Origin: Gnomoniopsis sp. IMI 355080
Taxonomy: Eukaryota; Ascomycota; Sordariomycetes; Diaporthales; Gnomoniaceae
Assembly (NCBI GenBank): GCA_027946555.1
Contig: JAPEVC010000088.1
Coordinates: 62,001-126,000, forward strand
Direction of reading: 5' to 3'
DNA length: 64,000 nucleotides
Notes under the pieces: model-generated
The model's database searches: none
Told to the model about the DNA's origin: nothing
The model's input: the letters and a program-made list of their open reading frames with translations, nothing else
Part shown: positions 19,834 through 31,807 of the stretch, piece after piece
How the letters are laid out: the number at the start of each line of letters is the position of its first letter
How positions within the stretch are numbered: the first letter of the stretch is position 1
Translations under genes and position numbers: made by a program

Positions 19834-21486
19834 ATGACGAATTTGCGATACACATACGCGCCATTGGATCACGAGACCAAGAGCATCCGACTTCTCTGCT
19901 TCGAAAGACGAGATGATTCCCGGTCTTTGCTAGGTTGCAAACTTGAGACCATCGATATAGATCACTGCCCTCCGTTCATAGCAGTTTCATACACCTGGGG
20001 AGATCCTGAACCTTCCCACGACATATCCCTGGACGGAAGACTCTTCTCCGTTCGAGAGAATCTATACTCTGCGTTGTCTGTGTTTAGGCACAGCTCAAGA
20101 GCACCGTCCAGGGCTTTGACCATCCACATAGACACCGATAAAATTCTGGATTCTTATGAGGCAGGCGTAATATCGATGGATTTTGCCCTATCCGAATTGG
20201 AGGACCTCTTGCATGGACAACAAATTTGGACAGCTATGTCAAGGTCTGAGTTAAAGGAGAAAGCTCGCGTGGCTTTGAGGAATTGGGTTCCCCTGGGAAA
20301 CCGAGAAGAAGTGCATGCAGACATTCGCTCCACTCTCCGAATCCAAAAGCAATTCGATCATGACTTCGAGACCGGCTATGAGTACGTTAGATCGAGCGAC
20401 GCGGGTACGTCGAAGTCGACAGCGCGATGTACTTATTACTGGATAGATGCCATCTGCATCAATCAGTACGATAACTCGGAGAAGGGCCATCAAGTCAACT
20501 TGATGGGCACGATATACACGCAAGCGGCCTTGGTATTCGCTTGGCTTGGCCCATCCACGCCAGAATCAGACCGAGCGATGCAGACTATATCCGCTTATGC
20601 TACCACACATCATTTAAAAGACCTTCGAGAAGCACGCGACGCTTGCACACATGGGCTGATCCAGAGATCGTACTGGCAGAGAATGTGGATCATCCAAGAG
20701 TTCACTTTGGCCGAGGATATCGTGCTCTTCTGTGGTCGCCAAAAATGCCGATGGAAAGACCTCGAGGCAGTGTGTCAAGGTATTCAGAAGTATGGGCCTA
20801 TGTACGACATGATGGATGCCAGACTTCGATGGCGTACTCGGAATCAACACTACTCCCTGCATGGAGACGCCTTTTTGTCGATGGATAGACTGATACATCA
20901 GTTTCAGTCGGCTAAATGTAGCGACGTTCGAGACAAAATTTACGCCCTTCTGTCGATTGCTAAGTCTCAGCAATCCTGGAGTAACTCTGAGCCACTGTAC
21001 CCAGACTATACGCTCAGCACCTTACAACTATATTACAGAGTACTGAGACTTGTCAGATATTCGGCATCGCTAGCCGACAGCACATCATGGTCCTCGTTTC
21101 GACAAGACCTGAGGTGCATCCTCGAAATACCCCTCGACGAAGCTTTTCACAGAAACGACTTCTTATACTGCATCACTGAGCAAGAGAGGCCATTGCCAAA
21201 GCCTTTGCTACTCTTCCATACTGGCCATCGTGTGCATTTAAGTGAACTGTTCCTTGAGAAACTGGCTGTTTACCTCAAGCGACCACTCAGTGACAAGCGC
21301 CATGATTCAAATCAAATTTACAACCAGATAGTCATGGACTTCCATAGCTTTCCAAAGGCAGAGGATCCTGACGTATGGAATAGCTTCGATGACCTGCTTC
21401 GAGAAGCCTTGGGACTTGAGCCTAACACTGCACATCAAGACCTCCCACTGGAGTCGTGGGACGAGATGTTTGATTTCCAGGACTGA
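19834..21486 (+). CDS. HET (heterokaryon incompatibility) domain protein
   Basis: Intronless, 550 aa from the first ATG. The HET domain is clear: PFIAVSYTWGDPE near residue 48-60, a variable insert, YYWIDAICINQYD near 200, GHQVNLMGTIYTQAALVFAWLG, then YWQRMWIIQEF near 280. HET domains trigger cell death when genetically unlike hyphae fuse, and form large, fast-evolving families in filamentous ascomycetes. The C-terminal half carries no recognisable repeat or STAND domain, so it is a stand-alone HET protein; partner and allele specificity are unknown. The insert between the first two HET blocks is long (about 140 residues). Confidence 0.92.
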   Translation: MTNLRYTYAPLDHETKSIRLLCFERRDDSRSLLGCKLETIDIDHCPPFIAVSYTWGDPEPSHDISLDGRLFSVRENLYSALSVFRHSSRAPSRALTIHIDTDKILDSYEAGVISMDFALSELEDLLHGQQIWTAMSRSELKEKARVALRNWVPLGNREEVHADIRSTLRIQKQFDHDFETGYEYVRSSDAGTSKSTARCTYYWIDAICINQYDNSEKGHQVNLMGTIYTQAALVFAWLGPSTPESDRAMQTISAYATTHHLKDLREARDACTHGLIQRSYWQRMWIIQEFTLAEDIVLFCGRQKCRWKDLEAVCQGIQKYGPMYDMMDARLRWRTRNQHYSLHGDAFLSMDRLIHQFQSAKCSDVRDKIYALLSIAKSQQSWSNSEPLYPDYTLSTLQLYYRVLRLVRYSASLADSTSWSSFRQDLRCILEIPLDEAFHRNDFLYCITEQERPLPKPLLLFHTGHRVHLSELFLEKLAVYLKRPLSDKRHDSNQIYNQIVMDFHSFPKAEDPDVWNSFDDLLREALGLEPNTAHQDLPLESWDEMFDFQD

Positions 21487-24302
21487 GAGGAACATGGAAC
21501 TAGGCTCATTTCAAGAAGATGTCACGGAATTGACGCGACTTCATCCATCCAGTTCGTAATGGGAGGTATGACCCAACTTGTCCGAGGCACTTGCAACTAT
21601 GAATCTGCTTCTCCCTCAGTCTCTGAGGCACGCCGCACTATCCGAGCCTACGACCTCAACCTTATTGATCCCTCTGGCCACCAACGACAAGTGCGGTCCC
21701 ATTGACACCTGAATAGTCACAATAGTGCGGTCAGACTTGAGGAGTTCGAATCATCGACCGGTTTTTTTTTTGGCTCCCAGTTGTCTACCGGCTCTAAAAT
21801 TGGTCACTACGGCTCCGACAGTCTTGGGCAACAGGGTCTTATTCCGCCAGCCGGACGGAACGGCCTACGCAATCGGACTGTGCCGACATGGACAACGTCT
21901 CGACAAGTTGAGCGTCATTTGATCTAGTGTAAAGCCGTGCCGTAGGGATCGGCATAGAAGCCCTTCTGAAGGGCAATTTATCCTTCTGGTCAGGCTGGTC
22001 GGAAGAAGAATCATCGATCTGTAATACAAGACAAACGTTCTTTTTGCCGTTGCGCTTACATACTAAAATTGGAAGTTTATGCAATCTCATATACGATCTA
22101 ATCAGGTTTCCTTCCTTTATTGACCCACGGGCCCTAGCTGGTTGGTTGTTACATGCTCCGATGCCAAGCACGGGAAGAGTCAAGCATCCCATACTTTGTG
22201 TGGAAGGTGACAAGAATTCATACATGCGTGACCTAACGTAGGCGGCGGATGCCGCTGCTACCGAGGTTTACAATGTACAGCAAGCGCACCTACGAGGTAA
22301 TTTTGACGTTCTACACTACACTTGACTCGAGGCTTCTATCGATAGTAAGTGGGAAGCGGCGAGAATGGGCGATCAGAGGATCCTGAGATTGACTTTGGAA
22401 TAAGCTTGTGTGGATCCCGCTCTGAGGCTTGGTTCGACCACCTGATTGCGAAGCATGCTACTACAGTATACAGATAGTAGTGAGACAAGACACAGAATCA
22501 CGTTATTGTACTATACTTTGATCGACAGTAAAGTGTGTTGTATGTGCCCACAAAGTACTTATCAGGTAATTCCTCACGATCTGACTCATTTATATGACCT
22601 GATATAGCTATATCTTCGACATCTGCTAAGCTCGACGTTGTGAGAGGCGAACGATTGAGTCTAGTCTGTACCCACCGAATTCCTGATTAGGAAGGCAGTG
22701 TGATATCAAACTTCAGCTTGTCTTGTGCTGTCGCTGAAAACCCCGTATTCACGCACCACTGGCGGAGCAATGCCTGTCTTTTTCGGAGCGCTTCTTTCAA
22801 CGCCAAGGCTTGCCTCCGCACGCTGAACGGTCCGGATCATTTCAGCACAGCGCTTAGTCTGCTGTCCTGTCCCAATCTCCTTCCGAATGGATAGGATCGA
22901 AATCACGCTTCCGGTTCACCTGTCTTGGCGCGTGCACGCCGTTCGCTGAGGATCATCGGACGGAGCCGCGCCCTGCGCCAACGAAAGCCTCGACCCCGCC
23001 AACTGAACAAGCATCTATGTCACATTCTGTCGCAAGGAAGACATGTAGTGCGAATTGGCGGACCCACTAGGCACTATAGGCATCCCAAGCACGTTGAACG
23101 TACGAGAAGGCTTGGCTCGTCATACGGCTCGTAATACTGGTCGCTTGCATGTGGTATAAGTCCACCTCGTATATGTACCATGAGCGAGTGACTATCGTGG
23201 TCTTGAAGAAGGACTGCAGAGATATTAAGGAGGTGAGATTTCGAGATCTTGTTTGAATGCAAATTAGGCAGAATTCAGAGGGCGACCCCGACAAAGTCAG
23301 TTACATCCGCGACGGAGTGCATAGCAAGCACGTTCTGTGATTGGGCAGATAGAAGTCAGTATCAATTCCCCTGCGGCTCATAATTAAGGTTAATACCTTA
23401 AAATTAGATCGCTGCAATGGGCTAGTCGGTTTCCTGCTACTGTCTTCCTTCCTTTCCTTTTCTGGTCCGCCTCGTTCATTCTCCTGGTCATTGAGGTAGA
23501 TTGAGACAGGGAATGAAACCCTGAATCAAAATTGAAGCAAAACAGAAATCAACCCTTTTGATTCTTGTCGTCAAGAGGAGGGCGAGGGCAAGTATATACA
23601 TGATCAACGGTGATCACGTGCTAAGGGCATGATTGACCTCAGAATATGAAGTATTCAAAGTACCAATATCGGCCTTGAATCACTTTGCGATTATCACGAT
23701 GTAGATTGGGAGAGCAACGGATATTGTGACGATCGCATTAAAGCAATGATGTGATAGTACCACTGCAGATCACCTGTTTCGCAGATCGACACGATGAATA
23801 CTGTCCAGGCAAGGGAGTTGAGCCGGCTGGCAGATGGGCTATCCTGAGCCATGTTTCTGCTGGCAGGTCTTGGCACTTTATTTTGCAATATTCGAAACCC
23901 ATGTTGGCACGTTACCCATTGGGTCTCGTAAGACACGGGAAGAGTGGGCAAAGATTGGGCAACTCTTCAAGGTAATCTTGCCATGTTGGATACTCGTTGA
24001 ACACTACATTCTTGGCTTTCGGGCAATCAAGACTGAATAGGCAAGTCTCAAGACAAAACGCATGCAACCTAGAATCAGTATCTGATAAGCCCCAAAAACT
24101 AGGAAATGTCTTTTTTTTATTATGGATAATAGCGAATGTCAGTATGAAGCTGCCATGCAAATACGTTCACGATCATGAGTATAAATAAGCATGTTGCCGT
24201 CGTTCTTTTCGCTCTGAAAATGGTTCATCATCCCCAGCTCTAGCATCCAATATCCAGTCAAATCTCCCAGTGTCAGCTGGCCCGGCCCTCCAAATCGCTA
24301 CG
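21487..24302. other. 2.8-kb gap without a supported gene
   Basis: Only short frames occur (under 86 codons). Oppositely oriented short frames around 22700-23130 have coding-like composition but no motif I recognise; they could be fragments of a decayed gene. A run of nine T lies near 21763. The last 120 bp are the trypsin promoter. Confidence 0.5.
24180..24187 (+). promoter_or_regulatory. TATA box of the trypsin gene
   Basis: TATAAATA lies about 116 bp upstream of the ATG of the secreted trypsin, a normal position for a strongly expressed fungal secreted protein. Confidence 0.55.
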
Positions 24303-25303
24303 ATGACTCCCTTCTTGACTCTCGCCCTCGCTCTGGCGATGCCCATCGCCTCTTTGGCGGCAACAATCGGCAAGCCCCCTCGTTTCTCGACCAAGCCATT
24401 CGGCCTGGAGACCCGTGAGCCTCAGGAAGAAATCTGGGAGACAGACAGCGAGAACATCGTTGGTGGAACCACTGCTTCCACCGCCGAGTTCCCTTACATC
24501 GTCAGCTTGTCCCAGGGCGGCTCGCACTTCTGCGGTGGCGTTTTGCTCAACGCCTACACCGTCATCACGGCTGCTCACTGCTCTGTTGGCCAGAGTGCCT
24601 CGTCCGTCAAGGTCCGCGCGGGCTCTCTTGTAAGTCACCGGACACCCTTGGTTTAACCCATTGCGAGCCTACCATGTCAAATGCTGACACTTGTTGCAAT
24701 AGTACTGGGCTAGCGGTGGCACGCAGGTGGGCGTCTCCGCTATCAAGTATCACCCTTCCTACAACGCCGACACCACCGACTACGATGTTGCTGTCTGGCA
24801 TCTCGCCACTGCTATCGCAGAGAGCTCGACCATTGGATACGCCACGCTCCCAGCTTCGGGATCTGATCCCGCTTCCGGCGCCTCGCTCACTGTTGCCGGA
24901 TGGTGAGTGCCTCCACAAACCTGTGCATGAGAAATTTGTGACATTGCACCGCGGAGACGTAATGAATGCTAACCAACTGTAATTTAGGGGCCTCCTGACC
25001 GAGAGCGGCTCGACTCTGCCATCCAACCTGAGGAAGGTCACCGTTCCCGTCGTCTCCCGCACCACCTGCCGCTCTCAGTACGGAACTTCTGCAATCACCG
25101 ACAACATGTTCTGCGCCGGTCTTACCGCAGGTGGCAAGGATTCTTGCTCCGGCGACTCTGGTGGCCCCATCGTTGACTCCTCCGAGGTGCTGCAGGGTGT
25201 CGTCTCCTGGGGCTATGGCTGTGCGGAGGCCAACTACGCGGGTGTCTACACTCGCATTGGCAACTTTGTCAGCTGGATCAACACCAACAAGTGGACCTCG
25301 TAA
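24303..25303 (+). CDS. Secreted trypsin-like serine protease (S1)
   Basis: Three exons, 24303-24629, 24703-24902 and 24988-25303, with 73- and 85-nt GT-AG introns, give 280 aa. A signal peptide of about 19 residues is followed by a propeptide and the mature start IVGG at 52-55. The catalytic triad is His92 (TAAHC), Asp137 (YDVAV) and Ser233 (GDSGGP); Asp227 in KDSCSGDSGG is the trypsin S1-pocket residue, so cleavage after Arg/Lys is predicted. Six Cys can form disulfides. The residue before IVGG is Asn, not Arg/Lys, so activation probably needs a different protease. Extracellular trypsins are common in plant- and insect-associated fungi. A TATA box lies at 24180. Confidence 0.95.
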
Positions 25304-26445
25304 ACAGCACTGGGGAGTTCCGACGCCGGTGAAGACCGATAGCGGCAGTGACACGGGAGAGTCACCGGCATTCAAGTCCTGGGAATGAAAATGGAGGTAC
25401 TGGGGATCTGCGGGATGTGTATAGGATGTTCTGGAGTCCACGTCCCAATGTATCGCAGAGCCACCATCAATGTCAATTACATCATTCATAGGGATATCTA
25501 ATCACAATATACGAGATAATTCTCAACCAGATTGAAGACCCTACATCAGCCCTACAAACACCAGTCTACCTAGAGGTGCCCACCACGTCAAAGACCAACT
25601 GCTACGCTGTAAGTCAGCGACAGGAGGCCAGTATCCATGGATGGTTTCAATGGGGTAACATTAATTGACCGGCCGTGAGTATAATATAGTGAGCATTACT
25701 AGCATAGTCGTTAGCATTGAATAAGTCGAAATAGTAACTTCAAGAGGGCTCAACAAAGATCCAGCCACTTGTTCGGTATGAACCATGGGCAGCACTTGAG
25801 CAAGGGTCCCAACAAGATTCGTACATGCAATGTAAAGCCACAGATTAGTCGACTATTATCGTATATTTCAAGGTGATCATAGAACTTATTTGGGTTCCTT
25901 GGACTGCTTTTAAAGAAAGCTGTGATAAGGGTCCACCACAGATTTACTTAGGTAGACATGCAAGTCTACTTGACTGGCCAAGCTAATCTGATGGACTATG
26001 CTGCCTGATGATTTTACGGAGGCTACAAGGCTACAAGTCTGACACCCCGTTCTGGCCTACTTTAGGAGCTCTGTTGGTTCGGGCTGAAACAGAGGTGCAA
26101 GGTGGCACAGTAGTTGGTGCAAGGTATACAGCGCTGCTAGCCAACAACTATCCCAATATATTCGCTGCACATTTGGAATCTTATATGCTATATATCTTAT
26201 ATCCGCCGCATCCTCTATATTGCACTTCATCGCTGGCTAGGTATGTGCTGACTATACCAACACAGCCCAAGCCTTGTAAAGAGTTCCGAACAGGGGAGGA
26301 ACCACCATTCAAAATCACAAAGCATGTCCAAGAAGTGACAGCCTTTGAATAGTAGACACAAATTCTATCCCGTCTCCGAGAGAGCTTCCTACTCGCTTTG
26401 ATAAATTCGAAATCCTTTCCAGAGTTTTACTACATCGACACGACG
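25304..26445. other. Intergenic, trypsin to Hsp70-like gene
   Basis: No supported gene. A plus frame of 114 codons (26008-26352) has no recognisable domain and lies where the promoter of the next gene should be. Confidence 0.5.
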
Positions 26446-27719
26446 ATGGAACCAGTCGACTTTGAACCTCAGAATCCAAGCCGGACTCAGACTACCCTTC
26501 TGAAGCCCACCTCTCACTTGAAGAAGGACCCCCAAAGGACCGCTTATTGCTTCGCCACCGTGTTATTTTTCGTTCCCGTAGCATCGATATTGCTGCTCTC
26601 CCTCCCAGACAAACATTACAACAGTGTGCTTCCCCCCGAGGCCGGGGATTTCGGCATCGGCTTTGACCTCAGCCCATCATATGCGTAAGCTCGCCGCATC
26701 ATCTTTTCCATTTCCAGCCATGGCAGAGCTAAATATGAAATTAGTAAAGTCGCTGTCTCCTATCCGAACGGTTCCGTTCACCCATTAGCAAGAGTCGAGG
26801 GCGATGAAGCGTATCGGGAGCTAATGCTTCGTTTATCTCGGCCTTCGTCACAACATCTGCAGTATGCATGCTTTTGCCTCCCCTCTAGTCACGCGTCTAA
26901 CATAAAGCTAGTAGACCCTATCAGAACGTCGGAGAAGCGATCAGCGACACAGCCCGTGTGGCAATGCGGGACGCTCGCAAGAAACTCGGTCTCCCTTCGT
27001 CTCGGGACGTTGGTGTACTGAGCGATATGGTCCAAGCCCTGCGAGACCAGGCCTTATTGTTTGTCGGCGAACCAATCAGAGCAGCGACCATATCCATTCC
27101 CCATCTCGCCGCTTTGTATGGCGAAGATCTCCTCGACGCCTTTGACTACTTGGACCTGGTCTATCTGGAGTTCTTCCCCTTCAACAACTTCAGGCCCATC
27201 CATGCAAGCGTCGCAGCCTATGCGGGCAATGGGTTTGGCTTCTGTGATGATTACAGAAACGTTGCGGCTTGTGAAGAGGAAGAAGAAGAAATCCCAGCTT
27301 TCTTTTCGTTGACTGTCGCATATACGCACCGCAGTCTGACTGCGAGCCAAGCCCGCCTCGCCAACGCATACTATATCCGTGAAGAAATCACACTAGAGGA
27401 TCTGAACCTGGGGTATGATGCCAGGCATGGCTATTCGAATGAAGATGCCTATTGGGAGGCCGTGCGCAATGTGCTTCGATATCCTGTGGTGACGAGTGCG
27501 ATTCAAAGGAATTTCTCAAAAGTCCTGGTGTATGGGGATGCTGCTGAAATTCCAAAGTTTAGAGAGGTTTTGAAGGAGGTACTACATGAAGTCGTTGAGG
27601 GTATACCAGAAATTGTTGATCGACAGCCTGAAGTGTGTGCAGCGAAGGGGGTCGCCGAGATGGCAAAGAGAGCAATTTTCAGAAAGAGACAGGAGCTTGA
27701 TCTAATTCCAGAGTTATAG
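26446..27719 (+). CDS. Membrane-anchored Hsp70/actin-like divergent protein
   Basis: Three exons, 26446-26684, 26745-26861 and 26912-27719, with 60- and 50-nt GT-AG introns, give 387 aa. A single hydrophobic segment (about 34-53) after a short basic N-terminus suggests a type II membrane protein. Just after it FGIGFDLSPSYAKVAVSYPN (69-88) resembles the phosphate-1 loop of Hsp70 (GIDLGTT..VAV). GEPIRAATISIPHLAALYG and FNNFRPIHASVAAYAGNGFG follow like the Hsp70 VPAxF and EPxAAAxAYG blocks. Near the C-terminus SKVLVYGDAAEIPKFREVLK parallels the adenosine loop (VGGSSxIPxVR). Key Gly/Thr residues are altered and there is no substrate-binding domain, so ATPase activity is doubtful. Function is unknown. 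Confidence 0.65.
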
Positions 27720-28552
27720 AGAGATGCTCTTTCGTCATGTCAAGTTTTCCATACCTGGAGGATGGACACTAGATCCCGTCAAAATTGTTGCCCCGTCTAC
27801 ACTCCAGGTCGAAATGGCCCCTCGCTTATGGTTCTCCTGCTATTGTAGTTGGGAGTACCTCCGACAACGACACAACCCGAATAGTCACTGTCAAAATGTC
27901 GTTGATCTATTCGCGGTCCGTTTTAACAACAACTTCGTAATGATATGAATCCTCGCAGCCAGTAAATCCGTCCGGTTGTAGATGCGAGGATGCATCATGC
28001 CAGGAAGCACATATCTCGCGGCGAATTCTATTCTTGCGCCACATCAACACTATTTGATCTCTTGTATACGTCATCTCTCAAGAAATAAAACAAACAACAC
28101 AAAATAAAAATAAAAAGACAATCAACTGGATAGCTTCCACGGTGATCTGTGCGTTCATATTAATTCCATGCTTTGGTACATGACCCTAAAAGAATTGCTA
28201 AGCGTCTTGTTCACAGCGCGCAGACATATCGAGCTCGAGACGACGAGACCATTCCTTCTAGTCTAACCTTTGGAAATTCCGAGCAGGGCCTGCGCTCCCT
28301 ACCATGCTCATGCACAACATGAGATCTTTCAGGGTATCCTTTCCTCAATTTTAGGGTATATGCTTTGACGCCCGCCTATAACATAATTCTCTGAGAACCC
28401 ATCCTTTACCACCCAAGTCCACAGCCTACCGATTTGAAAGTCTTGAAGCCATCCAGTCTTTAGGGGTTACGATACATGTAGACTTCTAGTTTCCCTGACA
28501 AATGCAACTATATGATACAAAGAGAGTGTCACTGATATGATCAATGAGCGAT
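27720..28552. other. Convergent intergenic region
   Basis: Between the 3' ends of the Hsp70-like gene and GPI13. An A-rich stretch lies near 28080-28120. No gene seen. Confidence 0.55.
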
Positions 28553-31500
28553 CTAATCTGCCATGCCAAATACCTCCCCAATTGCCAAAGTGTTGAGCCT
28601 GACACCTGCGAGCGTCACCACGATACCTACAACATCCACAATCAGTAATATCATAGCGGCAGTCATGAATCGCGGCATGAATACTCGATATAGCATGAGA
28701 TGACGTCTTAGATATCCAGCCCATGCCATCGTCGCAAGTGACTCAACCGCAAAGTATACCACAAATACGCCCAGCGCGCGACTGACGCTCTCTAGTATTC
28801 CCTTGCGCTTCGGGCCCGTCTTCCACAATACGACCAGTGGAATGCTCGCCACGGCGAGGATCTGGCCTGCGAACGTGTTCAACATAACGACTATCGGGGA
28901 CCACGGGTAGCGGATCGAAAAGAGCGGGATGAATGCCGCGTCCCACTGGATGCTGCTTAGCACTGCCTGGTGGCCCGTTTTGAAGAAATAGAAATTTCCA
29001 AGAAGCCCCAGCATGACAGGTCCAATGGTCTCAGCGGCGATGTCGTTGAAGTCGAGAAGCTCAACAAGTGAGAGAATTTGCCACATCATGAGCGCCATTG
29101 CGCCTCCGCCCATGGGCTTAGAGAGCAGGATACAGGCTGCCATGATGTTGAGGGGCAAGAGGAGGTAGCGCGCACCGTTGGCATTGCCATATCCAAGCAC
29201 GGCGATCTGTGCACGTTGGCCACCAGCCGCGGATGTGACAACGTTAATACATGGAGGCGCCCAGATGAAAGCTGTTGTGCCCGCGATTATGGCGATACCG
29301 AGACAAAGCTGTGCGGTGTATACGCTGAGACTTTTAAGTATGCCCTCGGGAAGATATTGGAGTACGTCTGCAGGAAGGGAGTCAATCCAGTTGGCGTTAT
29401 CTGCTGTATCCATGGTCCAATACGCGAATGAAAGGTATAGGGCAAGGCGCAGAGCATAGTTGATCCATACAGGGGCCAGGCCGTGGTAAGATCGCGTGGG
29501 TCTGTAGTATGCTTTGATGATGGACGGGATAATCAAGAACACAGCAAGAGGTATGACCAAATGCCAGGGTGCTGCGGTCGAGGAGGTGGAGGACGCGTAG
29601 TATGTCGTCTTGCAGTATGGATACTGCTCATCGCGGCACAGCTTCGAAGCTGAGGCGACACGCCCGAGGATGACAAAGAGAATCGAGTGATAGATGGCCA
29701 GGTATCGATTCGGCTTGTGCTCAATGTTCAACGCGGCGAAAGCATTGGCCAAGCCAAAAGTCGTAATAAAGAAAAGCAAAATCGAGTCCTCCCAGATGGT
29801 GTAGGAATTGGCTGCGAAGCCAATGGACTGACTGATGGTAAATGTGGCGGCCATCCAGCCCCAGACGTTCGATGGTATGGGTAGAACAAATTTTGTTCTG
29901 AGCAGTGCGACAATGACCATGACCGCACTCGCAATTCCTGCCGTGGCAGCACCGAGTCGGTAGTCAGCCGCCTCGGTGAAGGCAGCGTATACTGATCCAA
30001 GCACAGCGCCAGGAACAGCACCAGCAACAGCAGCGAGCACAAGGCTTTTACTGAGTGTGAGGTATGAGGGAATGTCTGCATCCGCCTGCACACCCTCAGC
30101 CTCCAAGTTGCTCTCCGCCACATCCAGGTCAAAGCTTTCCATTTCAGCAAAGTCGTCATCATCGTCCCTGGTGATATATAGCACAAGCGCGACCAAGCCA
30201 AAACCAGTAATAACCAGGCCTATGATCATGCTTGGAATGTCGAATCTGGCCCACAAAGCCTTGCAGACTTTCAGGTTCTCAGCTTGATAATCCATGAATG
30301 CAGAATAAATCGATTCGTAAGATTTGCCCCAGGAATTGGCCTTCAGAGTCTCTTCGGCACTATTGAACAAGGCTGCCGGCGAGCCGACTTCGGACGTTTG
30401 TTCAATACCTCGAGCAGCGAAATATGAGACTTGGTACCGTTGAATAGCGGCCGCGGTAACACGAGCTGCTGAAGCTAGAGCATTCCAGGCGTCGCCCTTC
30501 TTTCCAGCAAATGCTTCCTCAATAGGAGCGCCAAGGTTGTTGTACGGAATTGGTACGCCCATCAATAAAGCTAATGTCGGCACAAGGTCAATCTGGTTGA
30601 CAGGTCGGTCTTTCGCCGTAAGAGGAGGAGTGACGAATGCAGGCTTCGTCCGGCCAAAGACGGGCTTTTTGGAATACATCCACAACGCCGCCTCAACCTC
30701 ATCATCGCTCTCTCCGCCATGGTCACCTTTTGGATCCATTCCGTGGTCACCGATGACAATGAGAACCGTATCATCGTCGACTTTGTCAGCGAGGTTCCGA
30801 ATGAAGTCGTCCATTTGGCGTAATTTTGCTGTCATGGCGCTGTGAGCAGGTCCGTAACGGTGCCCAGCATGATCGACTCCCAGCAAATGCCCAATCAGCA
30901 GGTCCCACTCGCCCTTCTTGTCCGGCTCCATCAGAGGGAAAATGTGCTCCAGTACGCCATTATCTACTGAGTGGAGATCCCACACATTGAAGCTATCGTA
31001 TGATCTGCTGGTATTGGCCTCGAAATACCCAGGGAATAGCGCATCCCATGTATCGTCTCCCAGATGCACGATCTTCTTCCCAACATCTCGCAACTGCATC
31101 AGCAGATTGTCCTCCTCGATAGCCGTTCCCGCAAAGTTGCTTCCAATATCAATGAAAGTTGGCAGTGTCCCCGTCGTAAGTCCCTTCAGCCTCTGTAGTG
31201 TTGTCGTTGGTGGGTCGGCAATGAATGGTCGAAGGAAGGCATTGTTTGGTGATTTGACAGCCGTCTCGTACAGGAATGGGAAGGCATTATGGAATTCGGC
31301 ATCGTCCTCTATTGGCACAGTAAAGTCATAGCGCAGAGCATCGATAATGACCACCACGGCCTTGTCAAAGGTCTTGGGATGCCAACAGCCGCCATCGACG
31401 GTGCCCCGGCCCTTCCAGTCTGACAAGACGCTCACGTCCCATGTCACGGTAGCCTCGACAGGACTGACGGAGCAGGTCGACTTATCTTCGAGCACCAGCC

Positions 31501-31807
31501 TCGTCAATAAGAAGCCCGAGGTGAAATAGAAGATGCCCACGATATGTATACACAGCAACCAGACCCAGAAGCCCACTGTCCATCCCCAGCGGCGGTCGTA
31601 GGCTTGTTTCCTGCGGAGCTCGAGGGCGTCCGCTCGTTGTTGTAGGGCGCTTCTCCGGTTCTGCTCCTCGGGAGTGACCTCTTGCTTCTTGCTGCCTTCT
31701 TCGGCTTGCTGGCGTCGCTTGGCTGCAGCGAATTGAGCTGCGATGGCTTGGTACTCGGTGGGCGGTGGTTTCGACCGGGCCGCGGACGGCGGCTTTGGCG
31801 GAGCCAT
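28553..31807 (-). CDS. GPI13: GPI ethanolamine phosphate transferase 3 (GPI13/PIG-O)
   Basis: Intronless, 1084 aa. It adds phosphoethanolamine to the third mannose of the GPI anchor in the ER, the bridge to which proteins are attached. After a charged, helical N-terminus and one membrane segment (about 75-97) comes the lumenal alkaline-phosphatase-superfamily domain: KAVVVIIDALRYDF with the metal-site Asp, FIDIGSNFAGTAIEEDN, LLGVDHAGHRYGP, and GDHGMDPKGDHGGES with Asp354-His355. This is the PIG-O pattern; the CWHPKTFDK lead-in also fits. The C-terminal half (from about 520) has a dozen or more hydrophobic helices. Length matches fungal GPI13. Neighbours do not suggest a cluster. Confidence 0.93.
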   Translation of the reverse strand: MAPPKPPSAARSKPPPTEYQAIAAQFAAAKRRQQAEEGSKKQEVTPEEQNRRSALQQRADALELRRKQAYDRRWGWTVGFWVWLLCIHIVGIFYFTSGFLLTRLVLEDKSTCSVSPVEATVTWDVSVLSDWKGRGTVDGGCWHPKTFDKAVVVIIDALRYDFTVPIEDDAEFHNAFPFLYETAVKSPNNAFLRPFIADPPTTTLQRLKGLTTGTLPTFIDIGSNFAGTAIEEDNLLMQLRDVGKKIVHLGDDTWDALFPGYFEANTSRSYDSFNVWDLHSVDNGVLEHIFPLMEPDKKGEWDLLIGHLLGVDHAGHRYGPAHSAMTAKLRQMDDFIRNLADKVDDDTVLIVIGDHGMDPKGDHGGESDDEVEAALWMYSKKPVFGRTKPAFVTPPLTAKDRPVNQIDLVPTLALLMGVPIPYNNLGAPIEEAFAGKKGDAWNALASAARVTAAAIQRYQVSYFAARGIEQTSEVGSPAALFNSAEETLKANSWGKSYESIYSAFMDYQAENLKVCKALWARFDIPSMIIGLVITGFGLVALVLYITRDDDDDFAEMESFDLDVAESNLEAEGVQADADIPSYLTLSKSLVLAAVAGAVPGAVLGSVYAAFTEAADYRLGAATAGIASAVMVIVALLRTKFVLPIPSNVWGWMAATFTISQSIGFAANSYTIWEDSILLFFITTFGLANAFAALNIEHKPNRYLAIYHSILFVILGRVASASKLCRDEQYPYCKTTYYASSTSSTAAPWHLVIPLAVFLIIPSIIKAYYRPTRSYHGLAPVWINYALRLALYLSFAYWTMDTADNANWIDSLPADVLQYLPEGILKSLSVYTAQLCLGIAIIAGTTAFIWAPPCINVVTSAAGGQRAQIAVLGYGNANGARYLLLPLNIMAACILLSKPMGGGAMALMMWQILSLVELLDFNDIAAETIGPVMLGLLGNFYFFKTGHQAVLSSIQWDAAFIPLFSIRYPWSPIVVMLNTFAGQILAVASIPLVVLWKTGPKRKGILESVSRALGVFVVYFAVESLATMAWAGYLRRHLMLYRVFMPRFMTAAMILLIVDVVGIVVTLAGVRLNTLAIGEVFGMAD

